A DNA stretch of 64,000 nt from the NCBI GenBank assembly GCA_963822955.1, contig CAWGJS010000007.1:1054001-1118000 (forward strand), in the 5' to 3' direction. Shown one piece after another: positions 1 to 8,633 of the stretch; within the stretch, counting starts at the first letter, position 1, and each line of letters begins with the position of its first letter. This DNA is from JAJYUU01 sp963822955 (GTDB lineage Bacteria > Actinomycetota > Actinomycetes > Streptosporangiales > Streptosporangiaceae). The notes under the pieces were generated by a model. That model did no database searches and had not been told where the DNA came from. It was given only the letters and a program-made list of their open reading frames with translations. Position numbers and translations under genes: made by a program.

Positions 1-1121
1 AGACGTACGTGCTGATCCGCGGCACGAAGTCGACGTTCCGCTGGCAGAACGGCGCGTTCCTGATCGGGATGTTCGGGATGGTGGTGGCGTTCATCGTGCT
101 CGGTGTTGCCACCCGGCACGGATTCGACTCCAACTTCAACGCGCTGAACAAGAGCTTCGGCGGCGGCACCGTGCAGCAGGTAATCGCATCAGCAGGCGCG
201 CAGCACGCGGCCCCCCACCTCAGCGACATGAGCGCGACGCTGCCGGTTGTGTTCTCGATCCAGGGTTTCATGATGTGGAACTTCTGGTCGGTCTACATGT
301 CGGGCGAGCTCAAGAGCGCCTCCAACCGGCGCCGCCAGCTGACGGTCATGTTCGGTGCGCTGGTCTTCGACGTCGTGCTGCTGATCATCGGAGCACTGTT
401 GATCTTCCATGTTGCCGGATACAACTTCATGTACGCGGTGAACGTGTCGCCGAACAAGGCGTACGCGATCCCGTCCGGCGGGTTCTACTCGTTCCTGGCG
501 GCGCTGTCAGTCAACGTCCCGGTCATCACGGTGATCATCCTGGGCTGCTTCCTGTTCTGGGCGCTCCCCTCGATGATCGCCAACACGTTCATGCCGATCA
601 GGTCCTTGTTCGCATGGTCGTTCGACCGGCTCATGCCAGAGAAACTCGCGGACGTCAACGAGCGGACGCACTCGCCGGTCGTCGCGATCCTCACCGTCAA
701 CGTGATCATCGCCGCCCTGACGATCTGGAGCGTCTATTCCAACGTCTTCCAGCTCGTGCTCGGGCTCATCGTGCTGGCTGGCTGCCTGGGCGTGGTGATC
801 GTCGCTGCTGCTGCGATCGCGCTGCCGTTCCGGCGGCCCGAGCTGTACCGGGCGTCGCCGGCGAACGTGAAGTTCCTCGGGATCCCGGTGCTGTTCATCG
901 TCGCCCCGCTGTCGATCGCCATCTTCGTGACACTCGCAGTGGTATCCACCCAGTACCCAGCCCTGGTCATGAACGGCAACAGCGCGAACTTCTGGTGGAT
1001 CCCGGCGTGGTTCGGGGGGTTGTGTGTCGCAGGTGCCGCGCTGTACTACATCCCCAGGTTCATCCGCGCCCGCCGCGGCATTAACGTCAGCTTCGTGTAC
1101 AAGGAGTTGCCGCCCGAGTGA
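1..1121 (+). CDS. APC-family amino acid permease, C-terminal part (5' end outside window)
   Basis: The frame is open from base 3 with no start that fits the family, so the gene begins upstream and only about the last 370 residues are here. The visible part has roughly eight long hydrophobic segments with short charged loops and a basic C-terminal tail (FIRARRGINVSFVYKELPPE), the pattern of amino acid/polyamine/organocation permeases in the plasma membrane. The motif SMIANTFMPIRSLFAWSFDRLMPE resembles the conserved loop after TM8 of this superfamily, where a basic residue and a 'DR.LP' stretch recur. The stop overlaps the start of the next gene by 4 bases (GTGA), which implies translational coupling. 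The substrate cannot be told from the sequence. Confidence 0.8.
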   Translation, partial: TYVLIRGTKSTFRWQNGAFLIGMFGMVVAFIVLGVATRHGFDSNFNALNKSFGGGTVQQVIASAGAQHAAPHLSDMSATLPVVFSIQGFMMWNFWSVYMSGELKSASNRRRQLTVMFGALVFDVVLLIIGALLIFHVAGYNFMYAVNVSPNKAYAIPSGGFYSFLAALSVNVPVITVIILGCFLFWALPSMIANTFMPIRSLFAWSFDRLMPEKLADVNERTHSPVVAILTVNVIIAALTIWSVYSNVFQLVLGLIVLAGCLGVVIVAAAAIALPFRRPELYRASPANVKFLGIPVLFIVAPLSIAIFVTLAVVSTQYPALVMNGNSANFWWIPAWFGGLCVAGAALYYIPRFIRARRGINVSFVYKELPPE

Positions 1122-1900
1122 CGCCCAACGTCTCTGACGCCAGCGAAGGCGGCATACTCGCCGACATCCGCGCTGAGGCAGGACGACTGAGCGCTCTCGC
1201 ACTGAAGTCCGGATTGCCAGCCCGCGTGCTGGGCGGGCTGGCAATCTGGCTGCGGTGCCCCAGCGTGCGCAGCGGCCCCTTTGCCCGCGGTTACAACGAC
1301 ATGGACTTCGCGGTCGCCAGCCGCGGGAGCGCTGCGTTCAAGGAGTTCCTCGCCGCCGAGGGCTACGTGCCCGATCGCTTCTTCAACGGCCTGCACGGCG
1401 AGTCCCGCCTGTACTTCGCTGCGCCCGACGGCCGATGGTCCATCGATGTCGTCATCGATGAGCTGACGATGTCGCATCGGCTTGACCTGCGAGGCCAACT
1501 CGACGGGCCGTCACCCACGGTGCCGCTTGCCGACCTGCTGCTCAGCAAGCTTCAGGTTTGGGAGATCAACAGAAAGGACCTGGGCGATACCCTCTGCGTG
1601 CTCGCTGACCATCGCCTCGGCCCGGACGACTCCGATCCTGAGACGATCAGCCTGCAGCGCATCACCGCAGTGCTCGGAGCTGACTGGGGCTTCTGCCACA
1701 CTGCTGAGCGGAACCTCGGCAAGATCGCCGAGTTGTGGGCCGAAACGCCGCTCCCAGCGTCAGCCTGCGACGTTAGCGAACAGGTCGAGGCCCTGCGCCG
1801 GGCCATCGACCAGGCGCCCAAGACCCGCGGCTGGCGCATGCGGAGCCGCATCGGCGAGCGCGTGCGCTGGTACGAGACTCCCGAAGAAGTGGGGCACTAG
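1118..1900 (+). CDS. Nucleotidyltransferase-fold hypothetical protein
   Basis: 260 residues with a GTG start that overlaps the upstream permease stop by 4 bases. Residues about 35-65 read VLGGLAIWLRCPS...GYNDMDFAVAS, which matches the minimal nucleotidyltransferase pattern: a glycine-rich 'GG.A' turn, then a D-x-D pair (here DMD). Further on, WSIDVVID supplies a possible third acidic position. This is the arrangement seen in AbiEii/MNT-like and aminoglycoside-nucleotidyltransferase-like proteins. Nothing nearby looks like an antitoxin or HEPN partner, so a toxin-antitoxin role is not supported. The coupling to an amino acid permease is odd and unexplained. The fold call is fairly secure; the biological role is unknown. 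Confidence 0.55.
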   Translation: MTPNVSDASEGGILADIRAEAGRLSALALKSGLPARVLGGLAIWLRCPSVRSGPFARGYNDMDFAVASRGSAAFKEFLAAEGYVPDRFFNGLHGESRLYFAAPDGRWSIDVVIDELTMSHRLDLRGQLDGPSPTVPLADLLLSKLQVWEINRKDLGDTLCVLADHRLGPDDSDPETISLQRITAVLGADWGFCHTAERNLGKIAELWAETPLPASACDVSEQVEALRRAIDQAPKTRGWRMRSRIGERVRWYETPEEVGH

Positions 1901-1976
1901 CGCCGCAAGCGAGATCAGCGCGGCGCGGCGCCACGACCGTTCATCTCGCTGCCATGCCGAAGAGAGCGCGTCTGAA

Positions 1977-2160
1977 TTAGCCCTTGAAGCCGTGGTACAT
2001 GACGTGCAAGCCGACGCGACCTAGTTCAGGATGCGCAAAGGCTCCAGGAACGGTCCCGATCACCGTGAAGCCTGCCGCTGGTAGAGCCGGACCGCTGCTG
2101 TGTTCGACTCGGCCACGGCATCGAACTGTATACCGGCGTATCCGCGTTCCATCGGCCAGG
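1977..2160 (-). pseudogene. GNAT N-acetyltransferase remnant (C-terminal part, frameshifted)
   Basis: Reading the minus strand from about 2152 gives MERGYAGIQFDAVAESNTAA and then VRLYQRQ, the typical start of the last third of a GNAT acetyltransferase (acetyl-CoA-binding helix and following strand). After a one-base loss near 2085 the next frame continues GFTVIGTVPGAFAHPELGR and then VGLHVMYHGFKG to a TAA at 1977-1979, exactly the expected family ending. No upstream acetyl-CoA pyrophosphate loop (R/Q-x-x-G-x-G/A) is recognisable towards 2365. It is therefore an N-terminally deleted and frameshifted remnant, not a functional enzyme. Confidence 0.75.
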
Positions 2161-2378
2161 AAAGCGGGACAGTCCGCGGTCGTGAATTCCCGAATGTGAA
2201 CCGCTGGCGGCTAGCTAGCATTCGCAGCTTGGGCAAGCCAATTTGCCGGTCGCTGGGTCCGGGCCGACCCGTGCTCTTCTGCCGCAACCGGGCCACAGTG
2301 CGCAGAGCGGCTTCGGCGTGATACTTGGCCGAGGTCGCGCGTGGCTGCCACCGTCGGCCGGGCACATCATCTTGTGGT

Positions 2379-2750
2379 TCACGGTGCCGCCCGGCCGCCG
2401 GCTGGCGCTGTCACCGCGTCTCCCCGCGGCGCCGCCCACTTGAGCGAGTGCCAGGCCGTCCAGGCCAGCAGGGCGGCCAGCGGGAGCTCGGCAAAGCAGG
2501 CCATGGCAAGTGCCTCGGCGTACGGCAACTGCGGTGCCGCGGGCATCGTGTCGAACCATGCGTCCATACACAAGATCGCGGCCTTAGCTGCCGCGGCCGG
2601 GCTGGTCGCACGGTGCTGGCGCCGCATCAGCTGTGCGACGCTCAGCAGGCACACTGCCTCCAGGACGTCAAGGCCGACCCATGAAGCGGCGAAGCTGCGC
2701 TCGCCCGCATGCCCGTGCAACTGCTCGACCAGTACCACGATCCACGGCAC
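2379..2750 (-). CDS. Small conserved membrane protein of unknown function
   Basis: About 123 residues, read here from a GTG at 2750; the frame is open further upstream, so the true N-terminus may be longer. It has three or four hydrophobic stretches: the N-terminus, WVGLDVLEAVCLLSVAQL, AAAAKAAILCMDAWFDTM and FAELPLAALLAWTAW. The 'WVGLDVLE', 'DAWFD' and 'AELPLA' words recur, from memory, in a family of small actinobacterial membrane proteins with no assigned function. It stands alone: the upstream gene on this strand is vapC, about 250 bases away, and a GNAT remnant follows. No function is proposed. Confidence 0.5.
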   Translation of the reverse strand: MPWIVVLVEQLHGHAGERSFAASWVGLDVLEAVCLLSVAQLMRRQHRATSPAAAAKAAILCMDAWFDTMPAAPQLPYAEALAMACFAELPLAALLAWTAWHSLKWAAPRGDAVTAPAGGRAAP

Positions 2751-2996
2751 GAGCAGGCGCCACAGATAGTGAACACCCTTGTCAGTACACGCGATCGCTG
2801 GTCCACTAGGCTATACCATACTAAAAGGTGCAGGTCGGCTGGCGCTCGAGTCCTCAGCAGAAGCTGACCGGCCCGGATTTCACCGGCGGCCGAGTCGTGG
2901 CCAGCACTACCTGGCCGACCGCCTCCACGGACTGAGTGTCACGACATCGCGGCTTCCGCTCGTGCCGCCGAGCACGTTGCCGGGGCGTACGGTGCG

Positions 2997-3422
2997 TCAT
3001 GGCATGGTGCCGCGAGGCACGACCCATTGCATGGGTTGTCGGGTGATCTCGGCTATGAGGTCGTAGTCGCCGTCGTAGTGCACGAGGGTGACGTGTTGCC
3101 GTTCGGCGAGAGCTGCGATTAGCAGATCGGGAAGGCCAACTGCCCGGACTCGTCCGCTGCGCCACAGCCCGGCCTGCACGTCAAGCGCGCGATGCCAGTC
3201 CTCATCGTGGGTGGCCAGCCACTCATAGCCTTCCGCCCGGTCGGCTCTGACCAGATCGAATTCCGCGGCGCTGCGAGTCGCCCAGCCGAGCTCAAACTCG
3301 ATGACACCGCAGGTCGCGACCAGCCCGGCCTCGATCAGCGGACCTAAGACGGCCGCTACGGCAGGCCTGTACAGCCGGGCCAGCGCGCTGGTGTCAGCCA
3401 GATGGCTGGCTACCGCTGCCAT
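2997..3422 (-). CDS. vapC: PIN-domain ribonuclease toxin, VapC family
   Basis: 141 residues, the normal size for a VapC toxin. The family acts as a Mg2+-dependent ribonuclease on tRNA or rRNA when free of its antitoxin. The PIN acidic residues are visible: Asp in HLADTSALARL near the N-terminus, Glu in GVIEFELGW, Asp in VGLPDLLIAALAE, and Asp in the C-terminal VHYDGDYDLIAE. The start lies inside the end of the antitoxin gene (13-base overlap), the usual translationally coupled order with antitoxin first. Regulation is probably by the VapB-VapC complex at the inverted repeat at 3643-3673. All key residues are present, so the toxin is likely active. Confidence 0.88.
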   Translation of the reverse strand: MAAVASHLADTSALARLYRPAVAAVLGPLIEAGLVATCGVIEFELGWATRSAAEFDLVRADRAEGYEWLATHDEDWHRALDVQAGLWRSGRVRAVGLPDLLIAALAERQHVTLVHYDGDYDLIAEITRQPMQWVVPRGTMP

Positions 3423-3619
3423 GCGGCGCGCATCACTTCTTCGTCTGCCAGGTCCGGCAGCTCGCCGGAGATGAGCCGCTGCAGATCACGGCGACGGGCA
3501 GCCAGCGCCGTGACCTGGCGCAGGGCAGCGTTGACCGTGTCCTTCTTCGTCTCGGTCTTCAGCACCTTCTGGGCAGCGGCGAGCTGCTCCTCGTCCACGT
3601 CAATCAGGGTCTTGGCCAT
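3410..3619 (-). CDS. vapB: VapB-type antitoxin (DUF2191-like)
   Basis: 69 residues starting MAKTLIDVDEEQLAAAQKVL, with the core TKKDTVNAALRQVTALAAR. This is the signature of the short VapB antitoxins that dimerise through an N-terminal ribbon-helix-helix-like DNA-binding part and neutralise VapC with the C-terminal tail (LISGELPDLADEEVMRAAWQ). The frame stays open for a long way upstream, but the ATG at 3617-3619 gives the family length and sits just below an inverted repeat. It overlaps vapC by 13 bases. It probably binds the repeat at 3643-3673 to repress its own operon. Confidence 0.88.
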   Translation of the reverse strand: MAKTLIDVDEEQLAAAQKVLKTETKKDTVNAALRQVTALAARRRDLQRLISGELPDLADEEVMRAAWQR

Positions 3620-3642
3620 CGAAGCCCCTTCCGCCTCACGCA

Positions 3643-3673
3643 GTATATCTCGCTTAGACAGTTGGGGATATAC
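3643..3673. promoter_or_regulatory. Inverted repeat, likely VapBC operator
   Basis: Perfect 7-base arms GTATATC (3643-3649) and GATATAC (3667-3673) separated by 17 bases, in an AT-rich patch 24-54 bases upstream of the vapB ATG. VapBC complexes autoregulate by binding palindromes in this position, so this is the best operator candidate; binding is inferred. Confidence 0.6.
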
Positions 3674-3782
3674 AGATAGACGGCCGGCAGGCGGCGGCCA
3701 GATCGGCGACAGGGATGACGGAACTCTCAACCCCGCAGTCCGGGTACCCAGGGTGTCGGCACGGCGGTGGATACTGCCCGGC

Positions 3783-4493
3783 ATGGCGAGATTCGAGGAC
3801 CAGGACCTGACTGATGCCGAATTCCGGGAGTGCGACTTGACTCGCGCCCGTCTGATCGGGGTGGTGATGCAGGACGCTGTCATCGACGGGCTGGTCAGTA
3901 ACCTGGTGGTTAACGGAGTCGAGGTGACGTCATACGTCGAGGCCGAACTCGACCGGCGGCATCCAGTGCGACAGCTGATCCGCTCGGCCGATCCGGCCGA
4001 TCTGCAGGAAGCCTCTCGACAGCTGCGGGCAGACTGGGCGGCGACGCTCGGGCGGCTCCAAGGGATGCCCACGGGTTCGGAGCACCAGCGCGTCGGCGGC
4101 GAGTGGTCGGCAGTGGAGACCCTGCGCCATCTTGTGTTCGTGCACGACTCGTGGTTCCGTCGCTGCTGCATGGGATCGACCGAGCCGTTCACCGCGATCG
4201 GGCTGGCTTCCGAGTTCGTCCCTGACCAGGAGGAGCAGGGCCTGGATCGAGCGGCGATCCCGAGCCTCGACGAGGTGCTCGCCGTGCGCGACGTGCAGGG
4301 CGCCGAGCTGGAGCGCTGGCTGTCGACCGTGACGCCCGATGAGCTGTCGGCGCCCGCGCCAGTGCCGGCGGGCCGGGGCTGGCCGCCGTACGCCAGGGGG
4401 AAGTCGGTGCTCGAGTGCGTGCACGTGGTTCTGGATGAGGAGTGGGCGCACCACGGTTTTTGCGTGCGCGACCTCGATCTGCTCGGAAGGTGA
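3783..4493 (+). CDS. Pentapeptide-repeat plus DinB-like domain protein
   Basis: 236 residues from the ATG at 3783; the frame is open upstream but the protein homologous to known members begins MARFEDQDLTDAEFRECDL. Residues 1-50 form degenerate pentapeptide repeats (DLTDAEF, DLTRARLIG). From about residue 75 there is a DinB/mycothiol-dependent-enzyme-like four-helix domain, with a histidine in VETLRHLVFVHDSW and a C-terminal VVLDEEWAHHGFCVRDL that supply the usual metal-binding histidines. Proteins with this architecture are common in actinomycetes. DinB-like enzymes include mycothiol-dependent isomerases and transferases, but the reaction of this one is unknown. It diverges from vapBC across about 160 bases. 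Confidence 0.72.
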   Translation: MARFEDQDLTDAEFRECDLTRARLIGVVMQDAVIDGLVSNLVVNGVEVTSYVEAELDRRHPVRQLIRSADPADLQEASRQLRADWAATLGRLQGMPTGSEHQRVGGEWSAVETLRHLVFVHDSWFRRCCMGSTEPFTAIGLASEFVPDQEEQGLDRAAIPSLDEVLAVRDVQGAELERWLSTVTPDELSAPAPVPAGRGWPPYARGKSVLECVHVVLDEEWAHHGFCVRDLDLLGR

Positions 4494-4594
4494 CACAGGC
4501 GCACCTGCGAAGGAGCTGACCCGTACACCGGCCCGGAGAACATTCGCTCTGCGGCGTCCATGCCGCTTCTGGTACAGCTGCGAGGCGTGCCGAC

Positions 4595-5530
4595 TCAGGC
4601 GAGATGTCCCTCGATGAAGCTCAGCGCGGCCGGCAGATTGCGCAGCAAGAACGCGTCGTCATGGCATCCCCCGATGATCCCGCCCGGGACCCGATGGCGG
4701 GTGAGGGCGGTTAGCTGCGCTCTGAACCGCGCGGCTTCGGGCTGGAATGGATCATCTACGCCGCAGGTGACCCAGGTCGGCACGTGCCACAGCGCGCTGA
4801 TCCCGGCGAACACGTCGTTCCTGGTGAAGTCGGCCTGGCTGTCGAACGCCCGCAGGGCGGCGGAGCGGGCGTCCGCGTACGTGGCGAAGATCGCCGGCGA
4901 TATGGCCGCCACCGCAGCGACGGCAGGGACGGCGCCGGCGGCCGGTCTTGTGCGCCGGCGCCCGGCGGCTCCGGAAATGCGCTCGGCCAGCAGCAGCGCG
5001 CCGTAACCGCCCATCGACTCGCCGGCGATGCCGATCCGTCTGGTTGCAAGTCCGGCAGCCGCAGCCCGCGGTAGCACCTCATGCAAGATCATGCCGATCG
5101 GGTCGTCCCCGTCGGTCCGCTTGTGCCAGTAGGTGTCGCCGCCGTCCACGCAGATGACGGCGAGCGCGGAAGTCTTAGCTGCCGTCATGGCCGTGGCGAC
5201 CTGGTTGGACAGGGCCGCCGCAGAGCTGCCCGCACCGTGCAACGCCAGCACGATGCCAAGACCGGACCCGGCCGCCGCACCAGCCGGGATCAGCGTGACC
5301 ATCTGCACGGCGGCGTGCCGGTAGGCAGACTCGAACGTCACGACATGCCGCCCGGGCCGTTGACCGGCCGGGAGCGGAGGGGCCGAGCCGCACGCACCAT
5401 CGACTCGCGCCAGCATGTACTTGCCGGGCAGCGTTCCATCCTGCACAAGGTCGTAACCGGCCGCACCGACCGCGACCGCAGCCAGGCCAAGGCCGCCGAA
5501 CAGGACCGTGCGGCGCGACGGGCTAGCCAA
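4595..5530 (-). CDS. Tat-exported alpha/beta-hydrolase esterase
   Basis: A TTG at 5528-5530 preceded by GGAGG places a twin-arginine signal at the very N-terminus (SPSRRTVLFGGLGLAAVAVG), giving 311 residues; the frame stays open to a GTG at 5656, which would put the Arg-Arg about 45 residues in. The enzyme part has LHGAGSS near the first strand, the nucleophile elbow GESMGGYGALLLAE, an acid in WVTCGVDDPF and the histidine in IIGGCHDDAF. This is a putative serine esterase of the esterase-D/feruloyl-esterase-like group, exported folded through Tat. Substrate unknown. No operon partners. Confidence 0.75.
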   Translation of the reverse strand: MASPSRRTVLFGGLGLAAVAVGAAGYDLVQDGTLPGKYMLARVDGACGSAPPLPAGQRPGRHVVTFESAYRHAAVQMVTLIPAGAAAGSGLGIVLALHGAGSSAAALSNQVATAMTAAKTSALAVICVDGGDTYWHKRTDGDDPIGMILHEVLPRAAAAGLATRRIGIAGESMGGYGALLLAERISGAAGRRRTRPAAGAVPAVAAVAAISPAIFATYADARSAALRAFDSQADFTRNDVFAGISALWHVPTWVTCGVDDPFQPEAARFRAQLTALTRHRVPGGIIGGCHDDAFLLRNLPAALSFIEGHLA

Positions 5531-5820
5531 TCTCGCCTCCGCAGCTGATTCCCTCCGCCGGGCATCCCCCGAGCCGTTGCTGGATAATACAGCCGCACTG
5601 GAGCAAATACGGCCGCGATAAGGCAAACAGAACCGCCATCCCAAATGGGGCGACACCGACCAAGCCCGTCGCTCAGCACCAGCAAGCGGCCCGCGAAACG
5701 GCTCGGCGACCGCCCCTGCATTTGTGCGTCCGGTGGATGCAGGAGATCTGTCGCTTCAAGCCGTCCACGGTCTCGCCGGTTCTCTGTCGTCGCGGCGCGC
5801 GTCGAAGGCTGAGGTCGCGT

Positions 5821-6273
5821 CTAGCTCTGGGGAGCCTCCGCGGCCTTCACCAGGCCGGCCACGATGACCGGGTACAGGTTACGCAGCGACCGGTATACCA
5901 GGCGGCCGAGGATGGTCCGGTCCCACGATGCGCCCCAGCGGATGAGGGTGCCGTCGGGTGACGGGGTCAGCGTGACCTCGGCCCGGTAATTGCGCACAGG
6001 GATGCCGCGCAGGACGGTGTAGGCCAATCGCTTGCCAGGCTCGACGTCGAGGATTTCCTCAACCGAGACGGGGTACCGGAACCCGTACCGCGTTGACCCC
6101 TCCAGCCAGTAGACCGCGCCCTTGCCGTTTGCGGCCGCGTCGCCCTCCCTCCGGTAGCCGGCCTTGCGCCATGGTCCCCACTGCGGGTACACCATGACGT
6201 CGCTGAGCAGGGACCAGACAACCTCGGGCGGCACATGGGCAGTCTGCTCTGCCGCAGCTTCCACCTTGCGCAT
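5821..6273 (-). CDS. SRPBCC-family (START-like) protein
   Basis: 150 residues, the standard length for a single SRPBCC/polyketide-cyclase-like domain. The N-terminal strand and helix read VEAAAEQTAHVPPEVVWSLL followed by SDVMVYPQWGPW, the typical opening ('AP.e.vw..l.d...yp.W'), and the middle holds alternating beta strands (VYWLEGSTRYGFRYPVSVEE, YRAEVTLTPSPDGTLIRWGA). The domain forms a deep hydrophobic pocket for lipids or aromatic ligands. No catalytic residues define a reaction. It is not in an obvious operon; the next gene upstream on this strand (epoxide hydrolase) ends 130 bases away. Confidence 0.7.
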   Translation of the reverse strand: MRKVEAAAEQTAHVPPEVVWSLLSDVMVYPQWGPWRKAGYRREGDAAANGKGAVYWLEGSTRYGFRYPVSVEEILDVEPGKRLAYTVLRGIPVRNYRAEVTLTPSPDGTLIRWGASWDRTILGRLVYRSLRNLYPVIVAGLVKAAEAPQS

Positions 6274-6403
6274 ATACAGGTTCTACCGTCCGCCGGTCAG
6301 ACCGTACAAGAGCAAGCCGAGTTCCGTGCCCGCCGCGGTGACCCGCCCCGACCCGCGATCTCAGGGCCACAGCTCGTCGGCGCAGCACCCGCTCATGGCG
6401 GCG

Positions 6404-7426
6404 TCACCATAGCCGCGGGTCGGCGACCTGGCTGTTAAGCCAGGCCTCGATGTGCTGGTTCACCGCGGCCGCTGCCTCCAGCTGGAGCCAGTGCCCTCCG
6501 GCGACGGTGGTCTCGGCGAGATCTGGGCAGCTGGAACGCATCGCGTCGAGCGCCGTTGGGCTGCGAAGATCGGCGACCTGGTCGTAGGACGCGCCGACGA
6601 ACAGTACCGGCAGCCGGAGCACGCCGCCGCCCGGCGCAGCGGCGGCGTAGCGAGCGTTCACTTCGTGGTTGAGGTAGTAGCCGGTAGGGCCGCCGAACCC
6701 GTTGCGCGTCAGCGAGCCGGTGAGTTCCTCAAAGTCGCGCTCGGTCAGGACGGTGCTGCTCAGCGGCGCGTCCGGGGCAGTGGGGGCACCGCCGAACCAC
6801 CCGCCGTCTCGGGTGACCGTCGATCTCGCTGCGGGCCGGGTGTGCACTGCTGGGTCACCGCGGCCGAAGAGCGCCTTGACCGCGTTGCCCGGTGCCGCCG
6901 CGAAGACGGATGTCGCGCGCTTGGCGTTCTTCTCGTAGAAGGCCATGTAGTCGAACTGGCCGTACGGGCTCGTGTCCTCGGGATACCTGTCACGGTCAAC
7001 CGCTGCCAGCAGGCCGTCCCACCCTCGTTCCAGCGTGCCGAACGCGATCGCGAGCGTGGCCACGGCGACACACCGCTCGGGGAAGTGCGCGGCGATGTTC
7101 CAGACCGTAGGGCTGCCCCAGTCGTGACCGATCCAGACCGCCCGCCGGAGCCCGACATGGTCCAGGAGCGCGAGCATGTCGGCGACGACGAGCTCTTGCC
7201 GGTAAGCGGCCGGATCGTCATGAACAGTTGATTCGCCGTAGCCTGGCATGTCGGGCGCAACGACCCGGTAGCCCCGTGCCGCGAAGTGCTCGAACTGACA
7301 GCGCCATGTCGAGGCAAGCCCCGGCCAGCCGTGGACGAACACCAGCAGCGGACCGTCCTGCGGGCCGGCCTCAAGGTAGGAAGTCTTATGCGCGGGCGTG
7401 ACCAGGACATGCCTGGCTGTGCTCAC
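6404..7426 (-). CDS. Epoxide-hydrolase-like alpha/beta hydrolase
   Basis: 340 residues with a GTG start after GGAGG at 5-base spacing. The epoxide hydrolase signature is intact: the oxyanion loop HGWPG, the nucleophile Asp in WIGHDWGSPTVWN (Asp rather than Ser separates this group from esterases), a late acid in FVGASYDQVADL and the catalytic His in VAGGHWLQLEAA. Cap-domain tyrosines that activate the epoxide oxygen are likely in YGQFDYMAFYEK and TGYYLNHEVN. The expected reaction is hydrolysis of epoxides to diols, probably in the cytoplasm since there is no signal peptide. Physiological substrate unknown. Confidence 0.8.
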   Translation of the reverse strand: MSTARHVLVTPAHKTSYLEAGPQDGPLLVFVHGWPGLASTWRCQFEHFAARGYRVVAPDMPGYGESTVHDDPAAYRQELVVADMLALLDHVGLRRAVWIGHDWGSPTVWNIAAHFPERCVAVATLAIAFGTLERGWDGLLAAVDRDRYPEDTSPYGQFDYMAFYEKNAKRATSVFAAAPGNAVKALFGRGDPAVHTRPAARSTVTRDGGWFGGAPTAPDAPLSSTVLTERDFEELTGSLTRNGFGGPTGYYLNHEVNARYAAAAPGGGVLRLPVLFVGASYDQVADLRSPTALDAMRSSCPDLAETTVAGGHWLQLEAAAAVNQHIEAWLNSQVADPRLW

Positions 7427-7800
7427 GGTGCCTCCGCATCGCCGGCTGCCCGGCCATCGGCCAGGCCAGGAATCCTGTTCGCAGGTCTACCCGCCGGCGT
7501 TGAGGGTGAGTCAGATGCGACTGAACTGGGTGGCGCCGGAATGGCACCCAGCTCTGCCTGACCTGCGCGCGCGATGGCAGCCACCGACTCAGCGGGCCGC
7601 ATCGCCTGCCAAGTTTGCCGCACTCTAGATCAGAGGTCGCCTGACAGACGGCTAATTGGTTATATCGGCATAATGCATGTGAAGGATCAACCGAGGTTAT
7701 TCCGTCAAGGATCACAGGAGGCTGGGCGCCGAAGGCGCGGACCTCACCGTCGCCGCCCGCCGGCCGTCTAGTTGCGATCGCCCTCGACACGGTCAGTGAA
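7427..7800. other. Gene-free stretch between epoxide hydrolase and flavoprotein remnant
   Basis: No frame here looks like a protein. It must carry the epoxide hydrolase promoter (minus strand, right end of that gene at 7426). An AT-rich patch at about 7650-7680 holds TTGGTT and TAATGC, a possible plus-strand promoter left from the decayed flavoprotein gene. Nothing else is recognised. Confidence 0.3.
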
Positions 7801-8262
7801 ACGCACTCACCAGGACTCAGCCGCCTGGCGCAGGACGGGCTTGACCTGATCGAAGGCCGGGCCCGTTTCACTGGACCGAGCACGGTCGAGGTCGCCCTTA
7901 CGGACGGCGGCACGCGGCAGGTCAGCGCGCCGGTGGTCGTCATCGACGCGGGCGCACGGCCCAGACCGCTGGCGATCACCGGCACAGGCGACGTCCCCGT
8001 ACTCGATTCAACGTCGATCATGGAGCTGGACGAGCTCCCGGAGCACCTGATCATCGTTGGCGGCGGCTACATCGGGCTGGAGTTCGGGCAGATGTTCCGC
8101 CGGTTCGGTAGCGAGGTCACGATCATCCAAAGAGCCGTGTGCCTGATGATGATCGAGGACGAGGACGTCTCGGATGAGGTCGCCGCTATCTTGCGTGATG
8201 ACGGGATCACGGTCCTGAGCTCGACGACGCCGGTCCGGGTTGAGCCGGCCGAGGGCTTGCTA
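7801..8262 (+). pseudogene. Pyridine nucleotide-disulphide oxidoreductase (MerA-like) remnant
   Basis: In one frame the sequence reads LAQDGLDLIEGRARFTGPST, then APVVVIDAGARP, then the NAD-binding nucleotide fold HLIIVGGGYIGLEFGQMFRR and FGSEVTI. This is the middle of a mercuric-reductase/lipoamide-dehydrogenase-like flavoprotein. The N-terminal FAD-binding third with the redox CxxxxC and the C-terminal dimerisation domain with the active-site residues are absent. Similarity stops at about VRVEPAEG (8262), after which the frame runs on as nonsense to 8487. Both ends have been lost, so it is a fragment rather than a frameshifted gene. Confidence 0.72.
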
Positions 8263-8300
8263 TGTGAGAGGGCCGATGTCACATCCATCAGCCGCAGCGC

Positions 8301-8633
8301 TTACCGCTTTTGCGCTTTCGGGCTCCGGGTCACCTTCCGTCCCCCGTTTCCCTGGCGTGTCCCGGCAGGCGAAGGCGTGTCTACTCGCGCTGATCCTGCC
8401 TCGTGCTCGACCATCGACCACTTGAACTCGATCTCGAGCTCGACCTCGTCGCCCTCGACTTCGACCTCAAGCTCGGCCCGGACGTGATCGGGGATATACA
8501 GGCTCACCGAGCCCGGCCCAAACGGGAGCTCCGCGTGATCACCTGCCGTAAAGGCCTTGGACAGAAGAGCGAGCAACCTGGCTGCCTCGTCCCGGCTCAG
8601 CGATTCCTTGCGCTCGACCTTTACGTCGGACAT
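8301..8633 (-). CDS. amphi-Trp domain protein
   Basis: 110 residues from the ATG at 8631-8633 (MSDVKVERKESLSRDEAARL). The body LPFGPGSVSLYIPDHVRAEL followed by EVEVEGDEVELEIEFKW matches the small amphi-Trp domain: an amphipathic alternating acidic/hydrophobic strand ending in the diagnostic Trp. The tail after SMVEHEAGSARVD is low in complexity and basic. The function of the domain is unknown; members often occur near stress or sulphur-related genes, which agrees with the DUF2267, CBS and BON genes close by. An upstream extension of the frame to 8795 is not supported by similarity. Confidence 0.75.
   Translation of the reverse strand: MSDVKVERKESLSRDEAARLLALLSKAFTAGDHAELPFGPGSVSLYIPDHVRAELEVEVEGDEVELEIEFKWSMVEHEAGSARVDTPSPAGTRQGNGGRKVTRSPKAQKR

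Noticed and set aside
2160..2378. Short frames on both strands after the GNAT remnant
   Set aside because: None has a ribosome-binding site or a recognisable domain.
3402..3782. N-terminal extension of the pentapeptide/DinB protein over vapB
   Set aside because: The extension is antisense of vapB, Ser/Arg-rich and not part of the family; the ATG at 3783 gives the normal protein.
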